This document shows positions 56,301-64,000 of a stretch of 64,000 bases of DNA, piece by piece (the first letter of the stretch is position 1; every line of letters begins with the position of its first letter). This DNA is from Cyanocohniella sp. LLY (GTDB taxonomy: Bacteria > Cyanobacteriota > Cyanobacteriia > Cyanobacteriales > Nostocaceae), in NCBI GenBank assembly GCA_022241785.1, contig JAKOMP010000012.1, positions 1 through 64,000 on the forward strand. The letters run 5' to 3'. Both the position numbers and the translations under genes were made by a program. The notes under the pieces were generated by a model. That model was given only the letters and a program-made list of their open reading frames with translations, made no database searches and was not told the origin of the DNA.

Positions 56301-57047
56301 CTATGCCGTCAAGCTTATCGCCTGATTAGCTATGGCTTCAACTAAGCCGCGCACAGCAGCAATCATGGCTACTTCGCTATTGAGTTGGTTAATGGCGGAA
56401 CCTACACCAACGCCTGCGGCACCGGAGGCGATCGCTAGAGGTGCGGTAACGTTAGAAATGCCGGAAGCACACAGTACGGGTACTGATACCACACGGGAAA
56501 TTTCATAAGCGGCTGCCAAAGTGGGGGCGGCTTTTTCAATTAATCCCAAGGTTCCGGGGTGTGCTGGCTGGCTGCTGGTACCGCCTTCGGTTTGAATAAT
56601 ATCAGCGCCGGCTTTGACTAGTTCTTCTGCAAGTTGGACTTGTTGATCTAGTTCCAGGATGTGGGGAACGGTGACAGATAAGGTGATTTCTGGCAACAGG
56701 GCGCGGGTTTGGTGAGTTAGTGCTAAAACTTCCTCTGCTTCAAATCTGCGTCCTTGGGCGTAAAAACTATCAAAGTTGCCAATTTCAATTAAATCTGCAC
56801 CAGCAGCTACAGCTTGAACGAATTTTTCTGGTTCTACTGCTGATACACAAACTGGTAAATTAATCAAGTTTTTTGCTAACTCAACTAATGCAGGATCAGC
56901 TGCAATATCGACAAAAGTCGCACCACCGAGTTCAGCAGCTTTAATTATGGCAGCAACGCGATCGCGATCAAAATTATTCAAACCACTGATCACTTTCAAA
57001 ACGCTGCGGTTGGTAAATGCACGTTGGAGAGTAGAATGCATTGTCAT
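56301..57047 (-). CDS. ycf23: Ycf23 family protein (DUF561)
   Basis: The 248-residue protein is a TIM-barrel-like fold: ISGLNNFDRDRVAAIIKAAELGGATFVDIAADPALV, VSAVEPEKFVQAVAAGADLIEIGNF, TEGGTSSQPAHPGTLGLIEKAAPTL, and VLCASGISNVTAPLAIASGAAGVGVGSAIN. This is the DUF561/Ycf23 family, conserved in cyanobacteria and algal plastids. The enzymatic function is unknown. It is followed by an STRR-rich spacer. Confidence 0.88.
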   Translation of the reverse strand: MTMHSTLQRAFTNRSVLKVISGLNNFDRDRVAAIIKAAELGGATFVDIAADPALVELAKNLINLPVCVSAVEPEKFVQAVAAGADLIEIGNFDSFYAQGRRFEAEEVLALTHQTRALLPEITLSVTVPHILELDQQVQLAEELVKAGADIIQTEGGTSSQPAHPGTLGLIEKAAPTLAAAYEISRVVSVPVLCASGISNVTAPLAIASGAAGVGVGSAINQLNSEVAMIAAVRGLVEAIANQAISLTA

Positions 57048-57124
57048 AGTTCTTCTTTTGAGGCTACGAAAATAAGGCCTATTCTACCGTTCCTCTGTCA
57101 GCAGAGTAGAAAAGCTGCAAAAAT

Positions 57125-59101
57125 CTATGGTAGTTGCCATATCTTAATACTCTGATCTTTACTCCCGCTAATGAGGGTTTTGCCATCTGGACTAAAAGCC
57201 ACAGCAAAAACTTCGGCTGTATGCTCTTGGAAATTATGTATCACTTGTCCTGTGCTGAGGTTCCATACTTTCACTGTTTTGTCATCACTCCCAGTAGCTA
57301 TAGATACACCATCCGGGCTAAAGGCGATCGCATTGACATCAGCTTCATGTCCCACAAAGGTGCGTATTTCTTTACCAGTATTGAAATTCCATAGTTTAAT
57401 AGTTTTATCATCGCTGGCACTAACCATTAAATTACCGTCTGGACTAATAGCTAAGGCGTTGACATCAGCTGAATGTCCTGTCAAATTAAATATTTTTTCT
57501 CCTGTGTTTAAATTCCAAATTTTAATGGTATCGTCAGTACTACCACTGATAAAAGTTTGATTATCGGGATGAATAGCTACAAATAAAACTTCTCCTAAAT
57601 GACCCCTGATAGTGCGGATTTCTTCTCCAGTATTGAGATTCCACACTTTAATCAGCGAGTCATAACCACCACTTACCAAAATTTGATTATCCGGGCTAAC
57701 GGCGACTGAATGAACATAACTTTTATGTCCTTTTAGGGTGCGAATTTTTTCTCCTGTATGCAGATTCCACACTTTGATGGTGTTATCTTTACTACCACTG
57801 ACAAGAGTTTTCCCATCCTGGCTGATATTAACAGCATAAACCCAATCTGAATGTCCTTCAAAAGTGCGGATTTTCTGTTTTTTTTCCAAATGCCAAAGTT
57901 TAATAGTGGTGTCATCACTACCACTAGCAAAAATTGTCTTCCCAGAAGCAGCATTTTGTAGCTGAGGTTGGAAGGCTAGGGAATTAACATCAGCGAAATG
58001 TCCAATCAAAGATAAATTTTGCCAATTGTACAGAAATCCCCCAAAACCCAACAGCAAAATCACACCAGCACCAGCAATGAGGCGTTGATGGCGCAATCCA
58101 ATTTGCGGTTGAATTACAGTCTTAGGAAAAACTGATGATTGCAAGTGAATCTTCAACGGTAAAGGCTGTATGGGACTTACTGCCTGTTTTCGCTGTGTTG
58201 GTATATCTTGTAGCACTTCATCGGCTGACTGGTAACGATGTGCCAAATCTTTTTGTAACAGCTTATCTAAAACCTGTTGCAATTTTGTTGATACAGGAGA
58301 CTGCAAATTTTGCCGCCAACCTGACACCCAGCTATAACCCTGTTCCATATACAAATGATATGGATGAATAGCCGTTAACAGATAAAAGCAAGTTGCACCT
58401 AAACTAAATAAATCACTAGCTGGATATGCCAAACCATTTTTCATCTGTTCCATTGGTGCATAGCCATAGGAACCGATACTAGTACCTGTATGTTCCATAG
58501 AAGTTGCCGTTACTTGCTTGGCAACTCCAAAATCAATCAAGACTAAATTACTGGCAGAAAAAGAATTAGTATCTTGAGAACAGCGACGAATTATATTGTC
58601 GGGTTTTAAATCGCGGTGGATGACTTGATACTCATGAATAAACTTGAGAACTGGTAATAATTCCCTGAGAATTTGCCAAATTTGCTCCTCACTGAAAGTT
58701 CCCTGCTGTTTCAACTCCTGGCGTAAAGTTTGTCCGGGGATTAACTGTTGTACTAAGTATAAATAATGATCCTGCTGAAAATAAGCATACAAAGTAGGAA
58801 TCTGGGGATGTTCTCCTAACTGTTGCAAACGCCGCGCTTCTTCGTGAAACAATTCAGTAGCCTTATGTAAAGCGGTAGTACCTGAAACTCGCGGTGCTAA
58901 CTGCTTAACAACACAATGTTCTTTCAGCTTATCTTCATCTTCTGCCAAAAAAGTTCTGCCAAAGCCCCCACCGCCAAGTGGCTGGATAATGCGATAGCGG
59001 TTTCGCAGTAGTGGTATTATTCTTGTCCCACAACTCTGGCATAATTCTGTACCATCAGCATTGTGGGGGTTATCACAACTGGGATTGAGGCAGTAGCTCA
59101 T
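57125..59101 (-). CDS. Ser/Thr protein kinase with C-terminal WD40 propeller
   Basis: The 658-residue protein has an N-terminal zinc ribbon (CLNPSCDN...CQSCG) and a kinase domain at about residues 35-300: GGGGFGRTFLAED, Lys in HCVVKQLAP, IHRDLKPDNII, LIDFGVAK, and SYGYAPMEQ. A transmembrane segment lies at about 340-358. A C-terminal WD40 propeller of seven repeats follows (GHFADVNSLAF, GHSDWVYAVN, GHKSYVHSVA, GHLGEVLFVA, GHSADVNALA, GHEADVNAIA, EHTAEVFAVA). Common in filamentous cyanobacteria. All catalytic motifs are present. Confidence 0.95.
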   Translation of the reverse strand: MSYCLNPSCDNPHNADGTELCQSCGTRIIPLLRNRYRIIQPLGGGGFGRTFLAEDEDKLKEHCVVKQLAPRVSGTTALHKATELFHEEARRLQQLGEHPQIPTLYAYFQQDHYLYLVQQLIPGQTLRQELKQQGTFSEEQIWQILRELLPVLKFIHEYQVIHRDLKPDNIIRRCSQDTNSFSASNLVLIDFGVAKQVTATSMEHTGTSIGSYGYAPMEQMKNGLAYPASDLFSLGATCFYLLTAIHPYHLYMEQGYSWVSGWRQNLQSPVSTKLQQVLDKLLQKDLAHRYQSADEVLQDIPTQRKQAVSPIQPLPLKIHLQSSVFPKTVIQPQIGLRHQRLIAGAGVILLLGFGGFLYNWQNLSLIGHFADVNSLAFQPQLQNAASGKTIFASGSDDTTIKLWHLEKKQKIRTFEGHSDWVYAVNISQDGKTLVSGSKDNTIKVWNLHTGEKIRTLKGHKSYVHSVAVSPDNQILVSGGYDSLIKVWNLNTGEEIRTIRGHLGEVLFVAIHPDNQTFISGSTDDTIKIWNLNTGEKIFNLTGHSADVNALAISPDGNLMVSASDDKTIKLWNFNTGKEIRTFVGHEADVNAIAFSPDGVSIATGSDDKTVKVWNLSTGQVIHNFQEHTAEVFAVAFSPDGKTLISGSKDQSIKIWQLP

Positions 59102-59293
59102 ATTTAGTTATTTATCAGCCGTTGTGAATTATATCCATATTTTCACCTACATTGTTCATATTTGCGATCGCTAACTGGAAAATAGGCGCGAGGAAGTTTC
59201 CCCCCTGCTTCTTCAATCTCCTCATCTTGCCATTCCCTCTTATGATGATAAATATCAGAAAAATATGAAGTCGCCACAATTCCACGGCAAAAC

Positions 59294-60157
59294 ATGGGTA
59301 GTATTTGGGAAATCGATTTTTACTCTCGTCCTATTTTGGACGCCAATCAGAAAAAAGTTTGGGAAGTTTTAGTTTGCGAAAGTCCTGGGGATATCAGTAC
59401 ACAGCCCGATTCTTTATTTCGTTACGCACAATATTGTTCTAGTACGCAGGTAAATTCGGGTTGGTTACGGACAGCATTGCAAGAAGCCATTGACAAAGCC
59501 GGAGAACCACCTATCAAAATCCGCTTTTTCCGTCGCCAAATGAACAATATGATTACTAAAGCTTGTCAGGATGTGGGTATTCCCGCCCAGGCTAGCCGTC
59601 GTACTTTAGCTCTCAATCAATGGCTGAAACAGCGCATGGAGGAAGTTTATCCCCAAGAAGAAGGTTATCAAAAAGGGACTAATCCTTCAGTACGTTTGGA
59701 AAGTCCTTTACCTCAAAGGTTACCCGATGCTTTAGAAGGCAAACAATGGGCATTTGTCAGCTTACAAGCTGCGGATTTTGCGGAAATGCCAGAGTGGGAA
59801 ATTGGTTTTGGTGAAGCTTTTCCCCTAGAATTGGCTAATCTATCGCCAGAAACCCGGATTCCTGGGGTATTAATTTTCTCACCGAGAGCATTACCCATAG
59901 CCGGTTGGATGTCCGGCTTGGAGTTGGCTTTCTTGAAGTTTGATCCCAAGCAACAAGGAAGATTAGTTTTAGAAACTGGTGCTACTGAAAGTTGGATTTT
60001 GGCTAATATCACAAATCCCCAACTTTTAGCAGAAGCTGAAGGTTTTGAAAAAGCCAAACAAAAAGCTAATGGAGTGCATTTTATCGGTGTACAATCTGAT
60101 CCACAAACCGAATCTTTTGCTGGATTTTGGCTTTTACAAGAGATCAATCTAGCTTAG
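59294..60157 (+). CDS. Tab2/Atab2-family RNA-binding protein (DUF1092)
   Basis: The 287-residue protein starts MGSIWEIDFYSRPILDANQKKVWEVLVCE and has conserved GDISTQPDSLFRYAQYCSSTQVNS and RFFRRQMNNMI, typical of Tab2/Atab2. In algae and plants these proteins bind psaB-related RNA and are needed for photosystem I translation. The cyanobacterial homologue's target is uncertain. It is monocistronic, divergent from the kinase-WD40 gene. Confidence 0.92.
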   Translation: MGSIWEIDFYSRPILDANQKKVWEVLVCESPGDISTQPDSLFRYAQYCSSTQVNSGWLRTALQEAIDKAGEPPIKIRFFRRQMNNMITKACQDVGIPAQASRRTLALNQWLKQRMEEVYPQEEGYQKGTNPSVRLESPLPQRLPDALEGKQWAFVSLQAADFAEMPEWEIGFGEAFPLELANLSPETRIPGVLIFSPRALPIAGWMSGLELAFLKFDPKQQGRLVLETGATESWILANITNPQLLAEAEGFEKAKQKANGVHFIGVQSDPQTESFAGFWLLQEINLA

Positions 60158-60293
60158 ATTTTATGTGAGTTAGACGGATTTTAAAAACCCCTCTCCAAAC
60201 CTCTCCCCTAAAAGGAGAGAGGCTTTAAAGACTCATGTTAAATTTTGTTTTTTTGAATATCCAAAACTTAATTGAACTCACACCAGTAAACAC

Positions 60294-60548
60294 ATGAAGC
60301 TACCCGAACTAGATTCTACAACCATAGATCGCATAATAGAAATGGCCTGGGAAGATAGAACACCTTTTGAGGCTATTGAAATTCAATTTGGCTTATCCGA
60401 AAAAGACGTAATTAAACTCATGCGACGAGAAATGAAAGAATCTAGTTTTCGGATGTGGCGAGAGCGAGTCACCAAGCGCAAAACAAAACACCTAAATCAG
60501 CGGAGTTTTATTGCTGGTAAATTTAAGTCAGATAATCAAAAAACCTAA
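60294..60548 (+). CDS. TIGR03643/DUF2805 family protein
   Basis: The 84-residue basic protein with TIDRIIEMAWEDRTPFEAIEIQFGLSEKDVIKLMRREMKESSFRMWRERVTKRKTKH is the TIGR03643 (DUF2805) family. These short proteins, often with an HTH-like central helix pair, are frequently found next to photolyase-related genes, as here. Function unknown. Confidence 0.85.
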   Translation: MKLPELDSTTIDRIIEMAWEDRTPFEAIEIQFGLSEKDVIKLMRREMKESSFRMWRERVTKRKTKHLNQRSFIAGKFKSDNQKT

Positions 60549-60579
60549 AAGTTTAATTTTTAAACATAAATTATTGTAC

Positions 60580-60719
60580 TAAGGAACATGAATTAAATAA
60601 CATGCAAGTCTCGTTTTTTACCTCACCCCGCCTTTGACTTGCGTCAAAGTCTCCCTTCTCCTTACCAAGGAGAGGGGTTGGGGGTGAGGTTCTGTATTTT
60701 ATTAAATCCACATTCCTAA
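60580..60719. mobile_element. 140-bp MITE-like element just upstream of the photolyase gene
   Basis: The left end TAAGGAACATGAATTAAATAA and the reverse complement of the right end, TTAGGAATGTGGATTTAATAA, are similar (20 of 27 over the whole ends). The interior has CACCCCGCC...TTGGGGGTGAGG-type inverted sequence. It ends 6 bp before the photolyase ATG, so it carries or displaces the native 5' UTR. No clear target duplication was found. Confidence 0.6.
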
Positions 60720-60725
60720 TGACTT

Positions 60726-62234
60726 ATGAATATTGGTATTTGGGTATTAGGTGACCAGCTTTGGGAACAACAAGCTGCATTACAAAGTTGTTCTCATCAA
60801 GAGAATGTACCTGTAATTTTTATTGAATCCCTACAACATATTCAAGTACGTCCTTATCACCAGCAAAAATTAGTTTTAGTATGGTCAGGAATGCGACATT
60901 TTGCTGAAGAATTACTTCATCAAGCATATGCTGTTACCTACAAAATAGCCGATGATTTCATCACACCCTTGAAAGCATGGATTCAAGACAATCACATTAC
61001 AGAATTGCGGGTGATGACACCAAATGACCGCCCATTTACCCAATTCATTCAAAGTTTAGATTTGTCTTGTAAAATTACCCTAGTTCCTAACAATCATTTT
61101 TTGTGGAGTACAGAAGAATTTAATCATTGGGCTAAAAATCGTAAGCGCTTATTAATGGAAGATTTCTATCGAGAAGGTAGACGGCGTTTTCAGATTTTGA
61201 TGGAGGAAAATCAACCAATTGGCGGTACTTGGAACTTAGATAAAGAAAATCGCCAACCACCCAAAGGTAATTTAAATACACCGCTTACACAGTGGTTTGA
61301 ACCTGATGAGATTACTCAGGATGTCATCACCAAAGTTAAATCACTTACTATTCCCACTTATGGAGATTTAGAACCGTTTCGTTGGGGAGTAAATCGCCCC
61401 CAAGCCCTACAAGTTTTAAATTGGTTTATTCAACATAGATTATCTAATTTTGGCACTTACCAAGATGCCATGATAACAGGAGAAGAAACCATGTGGCACG
61501 CCTTAATTTCTCCTTACTTAAATCTGGGGTTACTCCAACCATTAGAAGTTATTCAAGCAGCCGAACAAGCTTATCAAAAGCAGCAAATTCCCTTAAATAG
61601 TGTAGAAGGTTTTATTCGTCAGGTTTTAGGTTGGCGTGAATATATGCGGGGAATTTACCATTTTGTAGATGCAGATTACCCTGATGAAAATTGGTTTGAT
61701 TACACCCAACCATTACCAGAATTATTTTGGACTGGTGAAACTAAAATGAATTGTTTACACCAAATTATTACTCAAGTGCAACGCACAGGATACGCTCATC
61801 ATATCCAGCGATTAATGATACTCAGTAACTTTGCTCTCATTGCGGGAATTTCACCCCAAGCAGTAGAAAATTGGTTTCACGCTGTATTTATTGATGCTTA
61901 TGATTGGGTGATGCAAACAAATGTTATTGGTATGGGTTTATTCGCAGATGGGGGAAGATTAGCATCAAAACCTTATGCTGCATCTGCCAATTACATCAAT
62001 AAGATGAGTGACTATTGTAAAAGTTGCGTTTATAACCATAAAGAACGAATTGGGGAAAATGCTTGTCCGTTTAATTTCTTTTATTGGAACTTTCTCGACA
62101 AACATCGTGATAAACTACAGACTCAAGGGCGGATGAGTTTTATTTTAAAAAACTTAGATAAAATGTCTGCTGAAGAAATACAGTCAATCCGTCAACAATC
62201 ACAAAAATGGTGGGCTGATATCACTGTGTATTGA
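60726..62234 (+). CDS. Cryptochrome/photolyase-related protein (FeS-BCP / PhrB-like)
   Basis: The 502-residue protein starts MNIGIWVLGDQLWEQQAAL, matching the deoxyribodipyrimidine photolyase-related (FeS-BCP) class. The C-terminal half has the photolyase core VEGFIRQVLGWREYMRGIYHF, MNCLHQIITQVQRTGYAHHIQRLM and NVIGMGLFADGG. Cys residues in CKSC, ENACPF and elsewhere suggest a [4Fe-4S] cluster. It probably repairs UV photoproducts, (6-4) type in related proteins, or senses light. It is preceded by TIGR03643. Confidence 0.92.
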   Translation: MNIGIWVLGDQLWEQQAALQSCSHQENVPVIFIESLQHIQVRPYHQQKLVLVWSGMRHFAEELLHQAYAVTYKIADDFITPLKAWIQDNHITELRVMTPNDRPFTQFIQSLDLSCKITLVPNNHFLWSTEEFNHWAKNRKRLLMEDFYREGRRRFQILMEENQPIGGTWNLDKENRQPPKGNLNTPLTQWFEPDEITQDVITKVKSLTIPTYGDLEPFRWGVNRPQALQVLNWFIQHRLSNFGTYQDAMITGEETMWHALISPYLNLGLLQPLEVIQAAEQAYQKQQIPLNSVEGFIRQVLGWREYMRGIYHFVDADYPDENWFDYTQPLPELFWTGETKMNCLHQIITQVQRTGYAHHIQRLMILSNFALIAGISPQAVENWFHAVFIDAYDWVMQTNVIGMGLFADGGRLASKPYAASANYINKMSDYCKSCVYNHKERIGENACPFNFFYWNFLDKHRDKLQTQGRMSFILKNLDKMSAEEIQSIRQQSQKWWADITVY

Positions 62235-62252
62235 AAATTAATTCCCTCAGCG

Positions 62253-62690
62253 TCACTCGGCGTTAAAAAAAACCACACCACTCATCTTTTCCTCCAACAA
62301 ATCCAACAACGCATCAACATCCTTTCCCACCTCCTCAAAACAAACAGGCGGCGGTGGTTCCGGTGCAAACTGAATCAACTTAATTTCACCCTTCCCAATA
62401 CCAATCATCACCACTTCCACTTCAGGTTGATGATTATCCACAATTCCCAAAATTTCCTGAAGCCGATTTTCCACCTTATCGTTTAAATTTTCTATCGCCC
62501 CTTGAGGACAATAAACAAAATGCGGCCTTGGCTGCAAATCAATCCCCACAGTACCCTGACTGTTACCATTTGCTAACCACAAACCCCAAAATAGCGCCGC
62601 CAAATCCCGCTGATTTTCCTTAACAAACTTATCTAACTGACGACGCCACTTGCTATCCCCAGTTTCCGACTGACTACTACCAAAAATCAT
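62253..62690 (-). CDS. ccmS: Probable beta-carboxysome assembly chaperone CcmS
   Basis: The 145-residue protein starts MIFGSSQSETGDSKWRRQLDKFVKENQRDLAALFWGLWLANGNSQGTVGIDLQPRPHFVYC, ends with VCFEEVGKDVDALLDLLEEKM, and has a Pro-rich stretch before that (APEPPPPVC). This pattern agrees with the Nostoc CcmS chaperone, which binds the CcmK1 tail in carboxysome assembly. The assignment is from memory of the family. If wrong, it is a conserved cyanobacterial hypothetical protein. It is co-directional with the ABC transporter at 63 kb. Confidence 0.5.
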   Translation of the reverse strand: MIFGSSQSETGDSKWRRQLDKFVKENQRDLAALFWGLWLANGNSQGTVGIDLQPRPHFVYCPQGAIENLNDKVENRLQEILGIVDNHQPEVEVVMIGIGKGEIKLIQFAPEPPPPVCFEEVGKDVDALLDLLEEKMSGVVFFNAE

Positions 62691-62721
62691 AAATAATTCG
62701 TAATTCGTAATTCGTAATTGA

Positions 62722-64000
62722 TTATCTTAAACCACTTTGTACGCGCCAGAGACTTGCATATACACCGTTCTTCTCTAGCAGTTGTTCATGGGTTCCTGAT
62801 TCGATTAATTTGCCGTGTTCCATCACATAAATACAGTCAGCATTGCGAATAGTAGAAAGACGATGAGCGATCGCAATGGTAGTTCTATCTACTGTAATCC
62901 GTTCAAGCGATCGCTGGATAGCCGCTTCGGTTTCATTGTCCACCGCCGAGGTAGCCTCATCTAAAACCAAAATTGGCGGATCTTTGAGTACTGCACGAGC
63001 GATGGCAATTCTTTGTCGTTGTCCACCAGATAATTTCTGACCACGCTCCCCAACAATTGTCTCATAACCTTGGGGCAGTTGCATAATAAAGTCATGGGCT
63101 TCAGCCACCTTAGCAGCTGTAATTATCTCTGATTCTGTAGCATCAAAGCTGCCATAAGCAATATTCTCGGCTACCGTACCATGAAATAAAAATACATCTT
63201 GACTCACCAAGCCAATACAGCGCCGCAAGTCCCGCAAGTTTAAATTCTGTAATTCAATGCCATCTAGGGTAATTTTCCCAGATTTCACCTCATATAACCG
63301 CAATAGCAGTTTCACTAAAGTACTTTTCCCCGAACCCGTCGAACCCACAATAGCAATGGTTTTTCCTGCGGGGACTCGCAAAGACAGATTTTTAATTATT
63401 GGTAATCTATCTTTGTAAGCAAAATTCACATGATGAAATTCCACCTCACCGCGCACCGTATCCACAGGTAAATTGACATTTCCCGGATGAATCGCCAAAG
63501 GAGTATCCAACAAATCCATCACGCGATTAGTAGAAGCCATTGCCCGTTGATATAAATCAAAGGTATCGCCTAACCTAGTTAAAGGCCAAAGTAAACGCTG
63601 GACTAAAAAGATTAATACACTGTAAGCACCTACAGACATTCTCCCAGCTACTGCTTCCATCCCACCAAACAGTAACAAGGCTGTAAAACTAATTAAAATC
63701 AACATCCGAATCAACGGAATAAAAGCAGCAGACAGAGCGATCGCTTTGGAGTTACTTTGTCTATAAGCTATACTTTCTATTTCTAAACGTCCGGCTTCAT
63801 ATTCCTCAGCCGTGAAACTCTTAATCGTAGTAATACCACTCAAATTATTGGATAAACGTCCATTGAGTAAACCTACCTTTTCCCGCACATCAGCGTAACG
63901 TGGTGCTAATAAGTTCTGAAAAGCTACCGAACCCCAAAGAATAAATGGCATGGGCAAAATTGCCATCCAAGCTATACTAGGAGCCAATACAAAAAATGCC
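62722..64000 (-). CDS. ABC exporter (membrane domain fused to ATPase), partial at window edge
   Basis: The 3' 426 codons are visible and the frame is open to the right edge, so the N-terminus is outside. The visible part has the last membrane helices ([18 protein letters not shown]) and an ATPase domain: Walker [12 protein letters not shown]-loop [18 protein letters not shown], signature LSGGQRQR, Walker [14 protein letters not shown]-loop AHRL. It is a half-transporter like MsbA/HlyB-type multidrug or lipid exporters; the substrate is not evident. The downstream end is followed by the CcmS-like gene. Confidence 0.93.
   Translation of the reverse strand, partial: AFFVLAPSIAWMAILPMPFILWGSVAFQNLLAPRYADVREKVGLLNGRLSNNLSGITTIKSFTAEEYEAGRLEIESIAYRQSNSKAIALSAAFIPLIRMLILISFTALLLFGGMEAVAGRMSVGAYSVLIFLVQRLLWPLTRLGDTFDLYQRAMASTNRVMDLLDTPLAIHPGNVNLPVDTVRGEVEFHHVNFAYKDRLPIIKNLSLRVPAGKTIAIVGSTGSGKSTLVKLLLRLYEVKSGKITLDGIELQNLNLRDLRRCIGLVSQDVFLFHGTVAENIAYGSFDATESEIITAAKVAEAHDFIMQLPQGYETIVGERGQKLSGGQRQRIAIARAVLKDPPILVLDEATSAVDNETEAAIQRSLERITVDRTTIAIAHRLSTIRNADCIYVMEHGKLIESGTHEQLLEKNGVYASLWRVQSGLR

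Overview
The window is chromosomal DNA of a heterocyst-forming cyanobacterium, most likely a Nostoc-like member of the Nostocales. The signs are a nifB-fdxN-nifS-nifU-glbN-nifH-nifD cluster with cyanoglobin between nifU and nifH, many GCGATCGC (HIP1) sites, heptameric STRR repeats between genes, beta-carboxysome genes, a HetZ-related gene, and multidomain sensor kinases.

Layout. Positions 1-4050 hold the tail of a transposase, a Ser/Thr kinase whose 5' end was removed by that IS, an SLH-domain protein, an oxidoreductase and a small exported protein. Positions 4050-12831 are the nif cluster. nifD stops at an 11-bp sequence, GGATTACTCCG (12801-12811), known as the border repeat of the Anabaena nifD excision element. 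No second copy, no xisA-type recombinase, no 3' part of nifD and no nifK was recognised in the following 51 kb. Positions 12832-16000 are accessory DNA: an integron attC-like site beside a small gene, a toxin-antitoxin pair and decayed genes. Positions 16037-25767 encode signalling proteins: an EAL/DXCF-cyanobacteriochrome/GGDEF protein, two histidine kinases (one with tandemly duplicated PAS domains) and a response regulator. Positions 26100-29400 hold a Uma2 nuclease, a ParD/ParE pair whose toxin carries an in-frame MITE, and an IS630 element that has clipped the end of a neighbouring gene.

Positions 29494-46000 look like core chromosome: a CRP-family regulator, a PilB-N-like protein, a HetZ-related protein, an unclassified structured RNA, ccmK3-ccmK4, a McdA/McdB-like pair, DAHP synthase, an amylase, ccmP and others. 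Positions 46151-53559 include a nonsense-mutated Rpn-family gene, a TPR protein and a putative conflict/defence operon: Trypco1 protein, trypsin-STAND ATPase and membrane ATPase with a VNTR in its membrane region. Positions 53600-64000 carry a MITE with perfect 7-bp target duplications, fetB, an aminotransferase, ycf23, a kinase-WD40 protein, Tab2, a TIGR03643/photolyase-like pair, a probable CcmS and a partial ABC exporter.

The nif genes build and protect nitrogenase: NifB, NifS and NifU make cofactor and Fe-S clusters, FdxN supplies electrons, GlbN binds O2, and NifH and NifD are structural. The ccmK3/K4, ccmP, McdAB-like and CcmS-like genes would act together on beta-carboxysome shell, positioning and assembly. 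All assignments come from reading the sequence; no database search was run.
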